Shown here piece by piece: positions 1-7,172 of a stretch of 40,762 bases of DNA. This DNA is from Thioalkalivibrio halophilus (GTDB taxonomy: Bacteria; Pseudomonadota; Gammaproteobacteria; Ectothiorhodospirales; Ectothiorhodospiraceae). The notes beneath the pieces are model-generated. The model saw only the letters and a program-made list of their open reading frames with translations, searched no databases and had not been told where the DNA came from. A program made the translations under genes and the position numbers. Numbering within the stretch: position 1 is the first letter of the stretch; every line of letters starts with the position of its first letter. The DNA lies in assembly GCF_001995255.1 (NCBI RefSeq), contig NZ_MUZR01000024.1:1-40762 (forward strand). Direction: 5' to 3'.

Positions 1-124
1 GTTATTCTGTGAATTCAGGGGGGTGGCTCATCCCCTACTGAGGCTGCGGGTCGCTCGCGGTAGAGGGCGCCCCGGGTTGAGGAGGCGGGCGGGTGGCTAA
101 CCGACCGCAGGCCTCCCGCGCAAT
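1..124. other. Window start, no gene seen
   Basis: GC-rich sequence after the end of the restriction nuclease. No start, RNA gene or clear hairpin supported. Confidence 0.4.
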
Positions 125-772
125 TTAGGTGGTGATCATCGTTACATCATCCGGTGGCGGATTGTTCTCAAGGAAGTCCGCAGCTTCCCGCGTGATTTGC
201 TGTGCCGTTTCGTTGCGAGGTTGGCAGAGTTCCGCCCAACCCCGCCCCGGATGCACAACATCCCACCGGGGCCTCGCTCCATTGCGCCGCCCGGCGCCAG
301 GATCGTGGTTGCCAAATCCGTCCAAGACTGCATTCCAGAGAGGATTGAACTTTGCGATGAGGAGCGACTCACCTAGGGGGATCCAGATATCGTCAACTAT
401 CAGGAATCGACAATGGAAGTCCTCCACGCGAAGGTTATCCACTTCGTGGATGCTGTTCCGGTGCTGATTTAGCCGGCTGTGGAGAACGAATCCAGGGTTG
501 GTGCCTACAGCTGTTCCTCCTTTTCGCGCCCCCTTTGGAATAGCCTTGCCAACATAGATCGGGGCCATGAAACGCCCTTCCCGATTGCGCTCTGCAATAA
601 CCTCGTAGGGAGAAAACTCGCCTGTGTAGTAAATGGCGTAGATTCCCGCGCCCCGGAACTGTTCAAGGTTCGCAAGAGGCACCACCGGCCGGCGCAACAT
701 TGCTTGTCCCACACTCTCGCCCAAATGGCGCTTGTCGAGGGGATTGAACGGGACGACATTGTCGTCCGTCAT
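125..772 (-). CDS. Eco29kI-like GIY-YIG restriction endonuclease
   Basis: Type II restriction enzyme of 215 aa, GIY-YIG fold. Visible: GIYAIYY at about 43-49, PIYVGKA at 71-77 (the YIG half), R100 and H104 in the LHSRLNQHRN stretch, E135 in GESLL and N147. The R/H spacing of 4 and E/N spacing of 12 match those I know for R.Eco29kI (R104/H108, E142/N154), which cuts CCGCGG. The start at 772 is chosen because its ATG overlaps the methyltransferase stop (ATGA) and is preceded by AAAGGAG; longer starts would only read through the methyltransferase. Last gene of a Vsr-M-R cassette, so likely translated from the same message as its protecting methylase. CCGCGG specificity is inferred from family, not shown. 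Confidence 0.85.
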   Translation of the reverse strand: MTDDNVVPFNPLDKRHLGESVGQAMLRRPVVPLANLEQFRGAGIYAIYYTGEFSPYEVIAERNREGRFMAPIYVGKAIPKGARKGGTAVGTNPGFVLHSRLNQHRNSIHEVDNLRVEDFHCRFLIVDDIWIPLGESLLIAKFNPLWNAVLDGFGNHDPGAGRRNGARPRWDVVHPGRGWAELCQPRNETAQQITREAADFLENNPPPDDVTMITT

Positions 773-1992
773 GCTTGGCTCCTTTCGTCCCGCCTCTCGG
801 ATGCCCGTACGCGTATCGCCGCCTCTGCAAGCTGTTCGGCCACAGACGCGGCAACAATCCGACCCAGGGCGACCGGTACGGCATTGCCGAGCTGTCGCAT
901 CGTCTCGGTCCACGAGCCGTGGAAGACGAACCCGTCGGGGAACGTCTGGAGTCGCGCCGACTCGCGCACGGTAAAGTAGCGGACCGTACCGTCATCGCGC
1001 ACCATCATGTTTTCACCACCGGGCACGCCATGATCCCCTGCCTTGAGGGTCTTGGCGGGCAGGTCGAGTGGGCTACCCGTATGTCCCGGGTAGACGCGCG
1101 CGCCGTCCTGGAAATTATGGTTCAAGAATCCGTGGCGCTTGCGAGCACGTGGATCGGGTACGTCCCACAGCGCATCGCGCACGGTCCTCCACGGCTTTTC
1201 CCGCGACGGTGGTGGCTCCGAGGCGAGTCGGGCTACCCGTTTTTCCAGTTGCGCCGGAATGGCCGGGCGGGAATGCCGGGCTATTCGGTGTTTCTCCCAG
1301 TACGCGCCCGTTACCCACTGGGCGTGCAATAGCGCATCAAAACTGTGTGTTGCGCGGGGGAAGGACCATTCGATACCAAGGTCAGCGCGGAAACCGACCA
1401 TGAAGACCCGTTCCCTTTTTTGCGGAATGCCGTAGTTTGCCGCGTTCACCAGCGTGGGAATAACGTTGTAGGTTAAACCCGTACCATGAGCACCACCGGA
1501 GGTTTTCACCTCTTGGAGGCGTTTGAGGTGGTCGGCCCAGGTCTCGTTACCGCGCAGGGTGACCTCGGGGAATTCGAGTTGCAGCAGTATGTACTGAAAG
1601 TAGTTGGCAAAGCTGGAACGTGTCAGGCCTTTAACGTTCTCGACTATGAATGCGCGGGGCTGCAAGCGCCTGACAATGTCCACCGTGGCAGGGAACATGT
1701 CGCGTTTGTCGCCGTGCGCGCCATGCCTTCCACCCATGGAAAACGGTTGGCAGGGCGGTCCGCCGGCCACCAAGTCGATGCCTCCGGGGATCGAGTCCCA
1801 GTTGAAGTCACGGACATCACCGCCATGCAGCGGCCAGTTGCGCACCAAGGGGTAGTCTCTTCGCTGGTTCTCGCGGATGGTATCGCATGCCCATTTGTCC
1901 CACTCCACGACTGCCAAGGGTTCAAATCCCGCCAGGGAAAGGCCCATTCCCAAGCCCCCTGCACCCGCGAACAACTCAACTGCCTTCATCAT
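769..1992 (-). CDS. DNA (cytosine-5) methyltransferase, modification partner of the GIY-YIG nuclease
   Basis: C5 cytosine methyltransferase of 407 aa, complete. Motif I FAGAGG at 8-13 (AdoMet binding), motif IV GGPPCQPFS with catalytic Cys81, motif VI ENV at 118-120, motif VIII QKRERVF near 195, and the C-terminal QLGNAVPV motif X. Two adjacent ATGs (1992 and 1989) are possible. The gene overlaps the vsr stop by 17 bp upstream and the nuclease start by 4 bp downstream, so the three genes form one translationally coupled unit. By pairing with an Eco29kI-type nuclease it probably methylates a cytosine in CCGCGG; that is inference. Confidence 0.95.
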   Translation of the reverse strand: MMKAVELFAGAGGLGMGLSLAGFEPLAVVEWDKWACDTIRENQRRDYPLVRNWPLHGGDVRDFNWDSIPGGIDLVAGGPPCQPFSMGGRHGAHGDKRDMFPATVDIVRRLQPRAFIVENVKGLTRSSFANYFQYILLQLEFPEVTLRGNETWADHLKRLQEVKTSGGAHGTGLTYNVIPTLVNAANYGIPQKRERVFMVGFRADLGIEWSFPRATHSFDALLHAQWVTGAYWEKHRIARHSRPAIPAQLEKRVARLASEPPPSREKPWRTVRDALWDVPDPRARKRHGFLNHNFQDGARVYPGHTGSPLDLPAKTLKAGDHGVPGGENMMVRDDGTVRYFTVRESARLQTFPDGFVFHGSWTETMRQLGNAVPVALGRIVAASVAEQLAEAAIRVRASERRDERSQA

Positions 1993-2416
1993 TTTTCATT
2001 CCTGCTTCGCGATCCAAAAACTTCTGGATCTTTCCTATAGCTGCCTCGGTGTCGCCCAGCTCGCATTCCCAGATGACAAGCACTCGCCAGCCCATCGCGA
2101 GTAGCTTCTCCTGATTGACTTCGTCGCGGCGCCGATTCCCTTCCAGCTTTGTCCGCCAAAAATCGACCTTGGATTTCGGCAGTCGGGCACGAGCGCACCC
2201 GCGATGTCTATGCCAAAAGCAACCGTGGACGAATATTACGGCGTGTCGAGACGGGAAGGCCAGGTCTGGACAGCCGGTCAGGTCCTTGCGGTGAAGGCGA
2301 TAGCGATATCCCATGCCGTGAACAAGACGCCTGACCAGCATCTCGGGCTTGGTGTCCCTAGAGCGGATGCGGGACATTCGTTCACTCCGCTCGCTTGGCG
2401 CAAGTCTATCTGCCAG
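1976..2416 (-). CDS. vsr: Very short patch repair (Vsr) endonuclease, probable CTG start
   Basis: Nicks next to T:G mismatches that arise when 5-methylcytosine deaminates, so it guards sites methylated by the adjacent enzyme. Features in the 146-aa form: RSRDTKPE at 18-25, GCPD with the metal-binding Asp51, IFVHGCFWH at 61-69 with His64 and His69, zinc-type His/Cys at 66-74, and WECEL with Cys118. Family members begin a fixed short distance before the RSxxM motif; here that position is CTG at 2416, preceded by AAGGAG at a 7-nt spacing. The only longer alternative in frame is TTG at 2491, which adds 25 residues unlike the family. Confidence 0.88.
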   Translation of the reverse strand: MADRLAPSERSERMSRIRSRDTKPEMLVRRLVHGMGYRYRLHRKDLTGCPDLAFPSRHAVIFVHGCFWHRHRGCARARLPKSKVDFWRTKLEGNRRRDEVNQEKLLAMGWRVLVIWECELGDTEAAIGKIQKFLDREAGMKNDEGS

Positions 2417-2503
2417 TTTGCGGCTCCTTAAGGTCGAATACCCGTCGGATAGGACCCAGCGCCCGGAGTAGCGGCAGCTCACGGCCAGCAAGCTGAACTC
2501 GCT

Positions 2504-2749
2504 TCAGTGCACGATGTTGGGACATAGCGTTGAATGTTCTTCCCCGGTAAGCACGAAGAAGTCTTCGAGCCTACCGTTGAGCGTAACCCCGTCCGCCCAG
2601 GTAAGGCCGATCATTCCCGGGCCCTCGCCGATGAAATACTGACCCAGATGGTCCTTGTGTACGGGATACCGTAGGCTGGTCCAGTAAACCGCCTCGCGGC
2701 GATCCACAGCAGCCATAATTTCCCGTGCGTTACTGAATCCCTTGCGCAT
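2504..2749 (-). CDS. Small hypothetical protein upstream of vsr
   Basis: Predicted 81-aa soluble protein, no family recognised. It contains a well-formed mixed stretch (REAVYWTSLRYPVHKDHLGQYFIGEGPGMIGL) typical of a folded small domain, and starts at the ATG at 2749; only a weak GAGG lies upstream. It ends 87 bp before the vsr start, in the same direction, so it could be cotranscribed with the restriction cassette, perhaps as a controller or ICE cargo protein. No helix-turn-helix is obvious. Function unknown. Confidence 0.5.
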   Translation of the reverse strand: MRKGFSNAREIMAAVDRREAVYWTSLRYPVHKDHLGQYFIGEGPGMIGLTWADGVTLNGRLEDFFVLTGEEHSTLCPNIVH

Positions 2750-2827
2750 GGTGATGGGTTTGTCCTCACCTGACGGGGTGGGCCTCCAGTGGCGCGACCC
2801 AGTCGAAAAGGCGGATACGCACCCCAT

Positions 2828-3142
2828 TGGTATCGAGTCAGACTAAGGGGCGTGCGTGCCGCTGGCAAGGCTGGGGCTTTGCCTCGGTTCGCGCCCCCCT
2901 CTTAGCTGGGGCTCGGGCGCCGCCCCGTCGTTTCTGGATCGGTCTGCGTGTTCGATGCCATCAATGAACGGGATCCCGTGCTCGAGCTTGCCAAACCCGT
3001 AGTCCCAGAGCCAGCGCTACTGGGGCTGCGGGTGGTGCCTCTCCTTTGACCTTTCGCTCTGCCCTTTCCGGATAAGCCCCCTTGCCGTTCTCCATCCCAT
3101 TCCCTTCCCGGGCCTTTCCCTTTCTTGTAGATGCGTTGCTCG
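2828..3142. other. Intergenic stretch with no confident gene
   Basis: About 315 bp between the WGR pseudogene and the small gene at 2504-2749. The minus strand around 2900-3030 encodes, right after a stop codon and with no start, a protein-like stretch (WDYGFGKLEHGIPFIDGIEH); this may be the tail of a decayed gene. Nothing else supported. Confidence 0.3.
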
Positions 3143-3369
3143 TTAGCCGGTGTAGCCGCGTCTCGCCTTGGCAGACGCCCTTTGCGCCAGTTTCGCCGCT
3201 GCTTCGTCCAAGGTCCTGCACCAATCATCTCGGACCGTCCCCGGTCGGACGATACGACCCCACTCCGGGTGAGGGCGTAGGCCCCGAAGAGCCCCCGCCG
3301 GATGAACATCCGGTATGACCGGTATTGATGGCGGTCAGGGACAACTTTATGCAGGCGGATCTCGATCAT
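3143..3369 (-). pseudogene. WGR-domain protein, frameshifted
   Basis: Short WGR-domain protein (family linked to nucleic-acid binding, found alone or in PARPs and helicases). From ATG 3369 the frame reads MIEIRLHKVVPD...YRMFIRRGLFGAYALTR; the expected EWGRI then continues in another frame through LDEAAAKLAQRASAKARRGYTG to a TAA at 3143. The switch lies at about 3265-3270, where one base is missing; the total of 227 nt is one short of a whole frame. The start overlaps the end of the resolvase gene by 23 bp, so the intact ancestor was coupled to it. A sequencing error would make this a normal 75-aa gene. Confidence 0.75.
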
Positions 3370-3943
3370 CGCCACCCTCACGAAGTGCGGTTCGACCGCC
3401 GGGAAAGTGGCGATAGAGCGTGGCGGGCGAAACACTCAGCTGCTTGGCGAGTTCCCGCACGGGGGCATCGGAATGCGAAAGGACTGTCCACGCAAGGGCC
3501 AGCTGTTCGTCTGTAAGCGCCGGGGGGCGTCCGCCGGTGCGGCCACGCTGGCGCGCTGCGTCGAGGCCCGCACGGGTCCGTTCCTGCATGATGGAGCGTT
3601 CGAACTCGGCCACTGCGCCAAATACGTGAAAGACCAGCTTCCCGCCTGGGGTCGTGGTGTCGATGGATTCCGTCAGGGACTGGAACTCGATCCCGCGCTC
3701 CTCCAGGTCCCCGACGGTGGTGATGAGCTGCCGCATGGATCGGGCAAGCCTGTCCAGTCTCCAGACCACCAGGACGTCGCCCTGCCGCATGTAGTCCAGG
3801 GCCTCCCGAAGCTGCGGGCGGTTACGCTGGGCTCCGGATGCGCGGTCCTCGTAGATCCGGTCGCACCCGGCCTGCCGCAGAGCATCGGTCTGGAGCGATG
3901 GGTCCTGGTCCCGGGTAGAAACGCGTGCGTACCCGACTTTCAT
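3347..3943 (-). CDS. Serine resolvase / invertase family recombinase
   Basis: Small serine recombinase, 198 aa, full length. N-terminal catalytic domain: YARVST with nucleophile Ser9, YEDRASGAQRNRPQL near 31-45, WRLDRLARS near 61-69, and the long E helix around 100-125; C-terminal helix-turn-helix DNA-binding segment at about 143-181 ending in SPATLYRHF. Likely resolves cointegrates of a Tn3-type transposon, a multimer, or inverts a segment. No transposase lies nearby, so it may be a remnant of an element that brought the cargo in. The 138 bp upstream contain direct repeats and a palindrome suited to a res site. Confidence 0.93.
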   Translation of the reverse strand: MKVGYARVSTRDQDPSLQTDALRQAGCDRIYEDRASGAQRNRPQLREALDYMRQGDVLVVWRLDRLARSMRQLITTVGDLEERGIEFQSLTESIDTTTPGGKLVFHVFGAVAEFERSIMQERTRAGLDAARQRGRTGGRPPALTDEQLALAWTVLSHSDAPVRELAKQLSVSPATLYRHFPGGRTALREGGDDRDPPA

Positions 3944-3944
3944 A

Positions 3945-4081
3945 GGCTTGGCCTCTCGAAACTCATGGCTATGCTAGGTTTTGCGACAGTAGGTTTCAAG
4001 ACATGGTTTTGAGGCACTGAGCCGGAAGAAATCGAGTCGCTCAGATGGGTTCGGCTTGGCCGTCTCGAAAACGATCGTTTT
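3945..4081. promoter_or_regulatory. Possible res site of the resolvase
   Basis: The 137 bp directly upstream of the resolvase contain a direct repeat, GGCTTGGCCTCTCGAAA at 3945-3961 and GGCTTGGCCGTCTCGAAA at 4053-4070, and a perfect 14-bp palindrome AAAACGATCGTTTT at 4068-4081. The length equals a typical three-subsite res region upstream of a resolvase gene. Subsite assignment is not possible by eye. Confidence 0.4.
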
Positions 4082-4148
4082 TGATACTGGCTGTTCGGTG
4101 ATCGGCGGGGTGGACGCGGGGCCGGGTACCGCGCTAACTTGATATAAG

Positions 4149-4165
4149 GTAATACCACGTAATAC
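4149..4165 (+). promoter_or_regulatory. Candidate operator of the toxin-antitoxin pair
   Basis: Two GTAATAC repeats start exactly 10 bp apart (4149 and 4159), just after a TTGATA-like hexamer at 4139-4144 and ahead of the antitoxin start at 4176. One-turn-spaced repeats suit binding by ribbon-helix-helix dimers and autoregulation. AT-rich island in GC-rich DNA. Confidence 0.45.
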
Positions 4166-4175
4166 GAGGGCCACC

Positions 4176-4448
4176 ATGGCAACGTCCCTGAAAATCGATG
4201 ACGCGTTGAAAGATCGCCTCCAGGATCTCGCCGCCCAACGCCGGAGGTCGCCTCACTGGATCATGCTGGAAGCCATCCGCCAGTACGTTGACCGCGAGGA
4301 AGCCCGCGAGAGTTTCCGGCAGGAAGCCCTGGCGTCCTGGTCGGCTTACCGGGAAACCGGGCAGCACCTGACCGGGCAGGAAGCCCGCGACTGGTTGAGT
4401 ACATGGGGCACTGACGTTGAAGGAGCCGCGCCCGAGTGCCACGAGTAA
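4176..4448 (+). CDS. Ribbon-helix-helix antitoxin (CopG/ParD type)
   Basis: 90 aa. N-terminal RHH fold: short beta strand ATSLKIDDALKDRLQDLAAQ, then the helix SPHWIMLEAIRQYVDREEA; the acidic and aromatic C-terminal half (about 45-90) would wrap around the toxin. Start at 4176 has CGAGGG about 6 nt upstream. The stop lies 13 bp inside the toxin gene, the usual coupling for type II modules. Likely represses its own promoter through the GTAATAC repeats. Only divergently oriented block in the window apart from 4846-5232, consistent with separate acquisition. Confidence 0.85.
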   Translation: MATSLKIDDALKDRLQDLAAQRRRSPHWIMLEAIRQYVDREEARESFRQEALASWSAYRETGQHLTGQEARDWLSTWGTDVEGAAPECHE

Positions 4449-4729
4449 TCGTCACCGCAGGCGCCGCAGAAGGTTTGGAGCGATGCAGGCGCGCTCTCGC
4501 CACTAAAGCCCCGGATGCCGCCAGGCGCGCGGGCCAGGCGATCGAGCGGCAATTCCTGCTGCTGGAAACGGCCCCCGATATGGGGCGGCCGGACCCTGAA
4601 ATCCCCGAGCTGCGCGAGCTGGTGATTGCCTTCGGTGACTCCGGCTTTGTGGCGCTCTACCGACACGAACCGGCCGACGATGCCGTGTATGTCCTCGCCT
4701 TCCGGCACCAGAAAGAGGCGGGCTACTGA
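4436..4729 (+). CDS. RelE/ParE-family toxin
   Basis: 97 aa, complete. Pattern of the ParE/RelE superfamily: N-terminal strand PRVIVTAGA, two helices (LERCRRALATKAPDAARRAGQAI), a central MGRPDPEIPELRELVI segment, then strands SGFVALYRHEP and DAVYVLAFRHQKEAGY carrying the conserved C-terminal R and H. Predicted to poison gyrase or cleave mRNA; which one cannot be told. The ATG overlaps the antitoxin by 13 bp. The pair may stabilise the ICE or the cargo segment. Confidence 0.88.
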   Translation: MPRVIVTAGAAEGLERCRRALATKAPDAARRAGQAIERQFLLLETAPDMGRPDPEIPELRELVIAFGDSGFVALYRHEPADDAVYVLAFRHQKEAGY

Positions 4730-4845
4730 TGGAGCTTGAGCTTTAACCGCTTGTGCCGCGCGTCGTGGATTGGTCCCCCGGGCCTTGAATCTCGGGCCGG
4801 CGTGCGCTACTGGTGTAGTTAAGGACGAAAACGACTGGATAAAGC

Positions 4846-5232
4846 ATGTTGGTACTTACGACACTCATTCTTGCCCCCTTGGCCTTGTTCCTGGCCGCTG
4901 GGCTCGTCACTTCGATCCGCCGGCGAGGCTGGAAGGCCGGCGTGCGGCAGTTCGGTGTGGCCTCTGCGGGCTTGGGCTCAGGTGTGGCGCAGGCTGTTGG
5001 TCGAAACGCCGTCGCGGCGCCCGTTTCACCACACGCACAAAACGGCGTTGAGCCATTGGCATCGGGGGTTAGTTCGGGAGAACTATTGGCGGTGCTTCTG
5101 GAATCCGCCGCAGCAGAAGGCGGCGAAAGCGAAGAGTTTTCCGCCTTCGGAACGCCATCAGAGGACATCGCCATGTCCCCTGGGAGCTACTACGGCGAAA
5201 ATGATTACGCGCACTATGCCACCAAGGAGTGA
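4846..5232 (+). CDS. Small hypothetical membrane protein
   Basis: 128 aa, not recognised. Residues 1-22 form a hydrophobic segment (MLVLTTLILAPLALFLAAGLV) followed by a basic stretch RRRGWKAGVRQ, so a single N-terminal membrane anchor with the rest probably cytoplasmic; the C-terminal third is acidic and low in complexity. The minus strand over the same bases is also open but has no protein-like features. It faces the end of traG, converging on it. Confidence 0.5.
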   Translation: MLVLTTLILAPLALFLAAGLVTSIRRRGWKAGVRQFGVASAGLGSGVAQAVGRNAVAAPVSPHAQNGVEPLASGVSSGELLAVLLESAAAEGGESEEFSAFGTPSEDIAMSPGSYYGENDYAHYATKE

Positions 5233-5270
5233 TGGGCTTATAAGCTGTTGATGCCCATCATCGTCTGACA

Positions 5271-5304
5271 GCACTCCTCCCTCGCCAACAACGAGCGCGG
5301 AGTG
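5271..5304 (-). terminator. Weak terminator-like hairpin after traG
   Basis: CACTCC(tcc)CTCG ... CGAG(cgc)GGAGTG at 5272-5304, directly after the traG stop, forms a stem with a small internal loop. No T-run follows, so at best Rho-dependent or an mRNA-stabilising end. Confidence 0.3.
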
Positions 5305-6837
5305 TTACTTCTTCCCTCGACTAGCAAAACGACCGGCGGCGGAACCGGCGGCGGAGGCTGCGGCGGGCCCAGCGTTAGCCATTGACCCCGTCGTTTTGTC
5401 GCCTGCAGCGACGGAATCGGCCACCTTATAACCCGCCCAACCGACAATCATACTGAACAGCACTGGAAGGCCGATGTGCAGGAACCCGATTGCCATGCTC
5501 AGGATGCTGGCCTTTGTCCCTCCATCAGCAGACAGCAGCGACCCAAAACTCGACGCCATATAGCTGCCCGTGGATGGATACAACGCCGCCATCATGTTGT
5601 CCTCCAGCCAGCGGCTGATCGCCCAGAGGTAGGTCCAGAACGTGATCGTGAGGATCGAGGCCGTTGCGATGAACACCGGCCCCCAAGAGTACAGCGATAA
5701 CACGAGCAGGATGGGGAGCAGCATGTAGATCCCCATGAGCAGGAAGCTCTGCACGATGGGCGCGGCCTCGCGGATGGTGAGCATCATGGGGCCATGGGAA
5801 AACATTTCCTGCGCGCCGAGTCCAATCCCCGCTGCGATCGTCGCGAAAACTCCACCCCCTGAGTCGGTATTGATCAGTTCGCTGGTAGCGATTGGTGCGT
5901 TGACCGCAGCTTGATCGACCATCCGGCGGATCATCCGGTCTTCGATCTCCTCGTCCGAAGTCCCGAAGAATCCGGATACCCGGTCCCGGATCCCCTCAAA
6001 GGTGCTGGTTTCCATTTCATCCAGGATCTGCTGCCGCAGCCCGGGTCCTCCGTTCCCGCTCCACCAGTCCTCGCAGGACGGGCGGCCGTAAGGCGGCTCC
6101 GCGCCCTCGTTGTAATCTGGATCGTCTCGGGCCGGGTTGTAGTCGAAGCCGTGTACGGGGCTCCCGGCCCTATAGCGGTCATAGAATCCATCGGTTTGCA
6201 GGTAGACCCGGGAACCGATGAACTCGGGATCATCGGTGCCGTGCGTGGCCAGCAGTGAATCGACGTCCGGACGCTCGCGCTGGAATCGAGAGCGGGCCGG
6301 GATAAAGCACTCATTCGTGAATCGTTGGACGTTCTGCGCCACTTCGGGATCCGAGATCCGTTGTTCATCGATTGTCAGGCGGGTGCGCACCATTTCTTCC
6401 GGGCACCCGATACCGGCGATCGCTGCGCCAGTGATCCCCTTCGAGATCGCCATGGTGCCGTACCACCAGACCGGTACCGAGGCATTCGAGAGATCGAACG
6501 TAGTCGAGTACGTGGTGTCTTCGATGCTGGAAATGTCCGGCACTTGGCCGCAGGTGTTCTCAAACTCCAGCTCACTGAGCGTGAGGGGCCAGATCGGCTG
6601 TGCAGCCAGCACGACGACCGAGAGCGCCTTTACGATCTCGACCTCCATCATGTGGACGGACTTCCGGCTCCCGGCCTTGGCCTCCTGTCCGGTGTAGTTG
6701 TCCACGAAGGCTCGGATCACGATGATCAGAAAGGGGATGAACGCGATCCCCGAAAACACGAGGATGTCCCACAGGTTCTGAAACTGCATCCACCCGAAAA
6801 TGGTGGTGAATGCTTCGAGGGGATGCCCAACGGTCAT
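5305..6837 (-). CDS. traG: TraG-like mating-pair membrane protein (TraG N-terminal domain family)
   Basis: 510-aa inner-membrane protein of the type-G conjugation machine. Visible: a transmembrane segment at about 22-42 (LWDILVFSGIAFIPFLIIVI), a second near 67-85, a long periplasmic-type loop with four scattered Cys, and a C-terminal cluster of hydrophobic segments (IVQSFLLMGIYMLLPILLVL; FIATASILTITFWTYLWAI; FLHIGLPVLFSMIVGWAGY), ending in an Ala/Gly-rich tail. Corresponds to the N-terminal part of F TraG; here it lacks the long C-terminal domain. Start 6837 overlaps the upstream stop (ATGA). Last gene of the transfer operon in this window. Confidence 0.88.
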   Translation of the reverse strand: MTVGHPLEAFTTIFGWMQFQNLWDILVFSGIAFIPFLIIVIRAFVDNYTGQEAKAGSRKSVHMMEVEIVKALSVVVLAAQPIWPLTLSELEFENTCGQVPDISSIEDTTYSTTFDLSNASVPVWWYGTMAISKGITGAAIAGIGCPEEMVRTRLTIDEQRISDPEVAQNVQRFTNECFIPARSRFQRERPDVDSLLATHGTDDPEFIGSRVYLQTDGFYDRYRAGSPVHGFDYNPARDDPDYNEGAEPPYGRPSCEDWWSGNGGPGLRQQILDEMETSTFEGIRDRVSGFFGTSDEEIEDRMIRRMVDQAAVNAPIATSELINTDSGGGVFATIAAGIGLGAQEMFSHGPMMLTIREAAPIVQSFLLMGIYMLLPILLVLSLYSWGPVFIATASILTITFWTYLWAISRWLEDNMMAALYPSTGSYMASSFGSLLSADGGTKASILSMAIGFLHIGLPVLFSMIVGWAGYKVADSVAAGDKTTGSMANAGPAAASAAGSAAGRFASRGKK

Positions 6838-7172
6838 ACCACTAACTCCACGGCGCGGCCCAGCAGGTTCTGCCCCAGCAGGATTTCCAGGATCACGAGC
6901 CAGGCCGCGACTCTCCAGCGTGCGTCCACCAGACGTTGTTGCGACTCCGGCGGCAGGTGCCCGCCGAGCCAGGTCACCCAATACCGCCAACCCAGCACGA
7001 CCGCCGCGATCAGCAGCCAGCGCCAACCGGCCAGCAGCCACTCAGTGCGATCGAGGCGGGCCCGCACCGCCTCCGCCCCTTCGATCATGTTCCACGCGAG
7101 CCCCGCCACGATGACGATCGCAAAGGCGGCCGCGACCCCAATCAGGAGGTGGCGCGGGATTCGCGAAATCAT
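6834..7172 (-). CDS. Small integral membrane protein of the transfer operon
   Basis: 112 aa with three hydrophobic segments (about 9-28 HLLIGVAAAFAIVIVAGLAW, 46-68 LLAGWRWLLIAAVVLGWRYWVTW, and 86-105). Matches no named family that I can recall, but a small membrane gene at this place before traG is usual for this ICE class. Both ends overlap neighbours by ATGA (PFL_4711 family at 7169-7172, traG at 6834-6837), so translation is coupled and a role in assembling the mating channel is likely. Confidence 0.75.
   Translation of the reverse strand: MISRIPRHLLIGVAAAFAIVIVAGLAWNMIEGAEAVRARLDRTEWLLAGWRWLLIAAVVLGWRYWVTWLGGHLPPESQQRLVDARWRVAAWLVILEILLGQNLLGRAVELVV

Noticed and set aside
773-913. Longer N-terminus for the GIY-YIG nuclease
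   Set aside because: It only reads through the methyltransferase 3' end and is unlike the family; ATG 772 has the coupling overlap and a good ribosome site.
4743-5174. 143-codon minus-strand frame
   Set aside because: Low-complexity Pro/Ala/Ser protein without domains; the plus-strand frame there has a membrane anchor.
6838-7041. Longer N-terminus for TraG
   Set aside because: It overlaps the small membrane gene entirely; ATG 6837 sits in an ATGA overlap.
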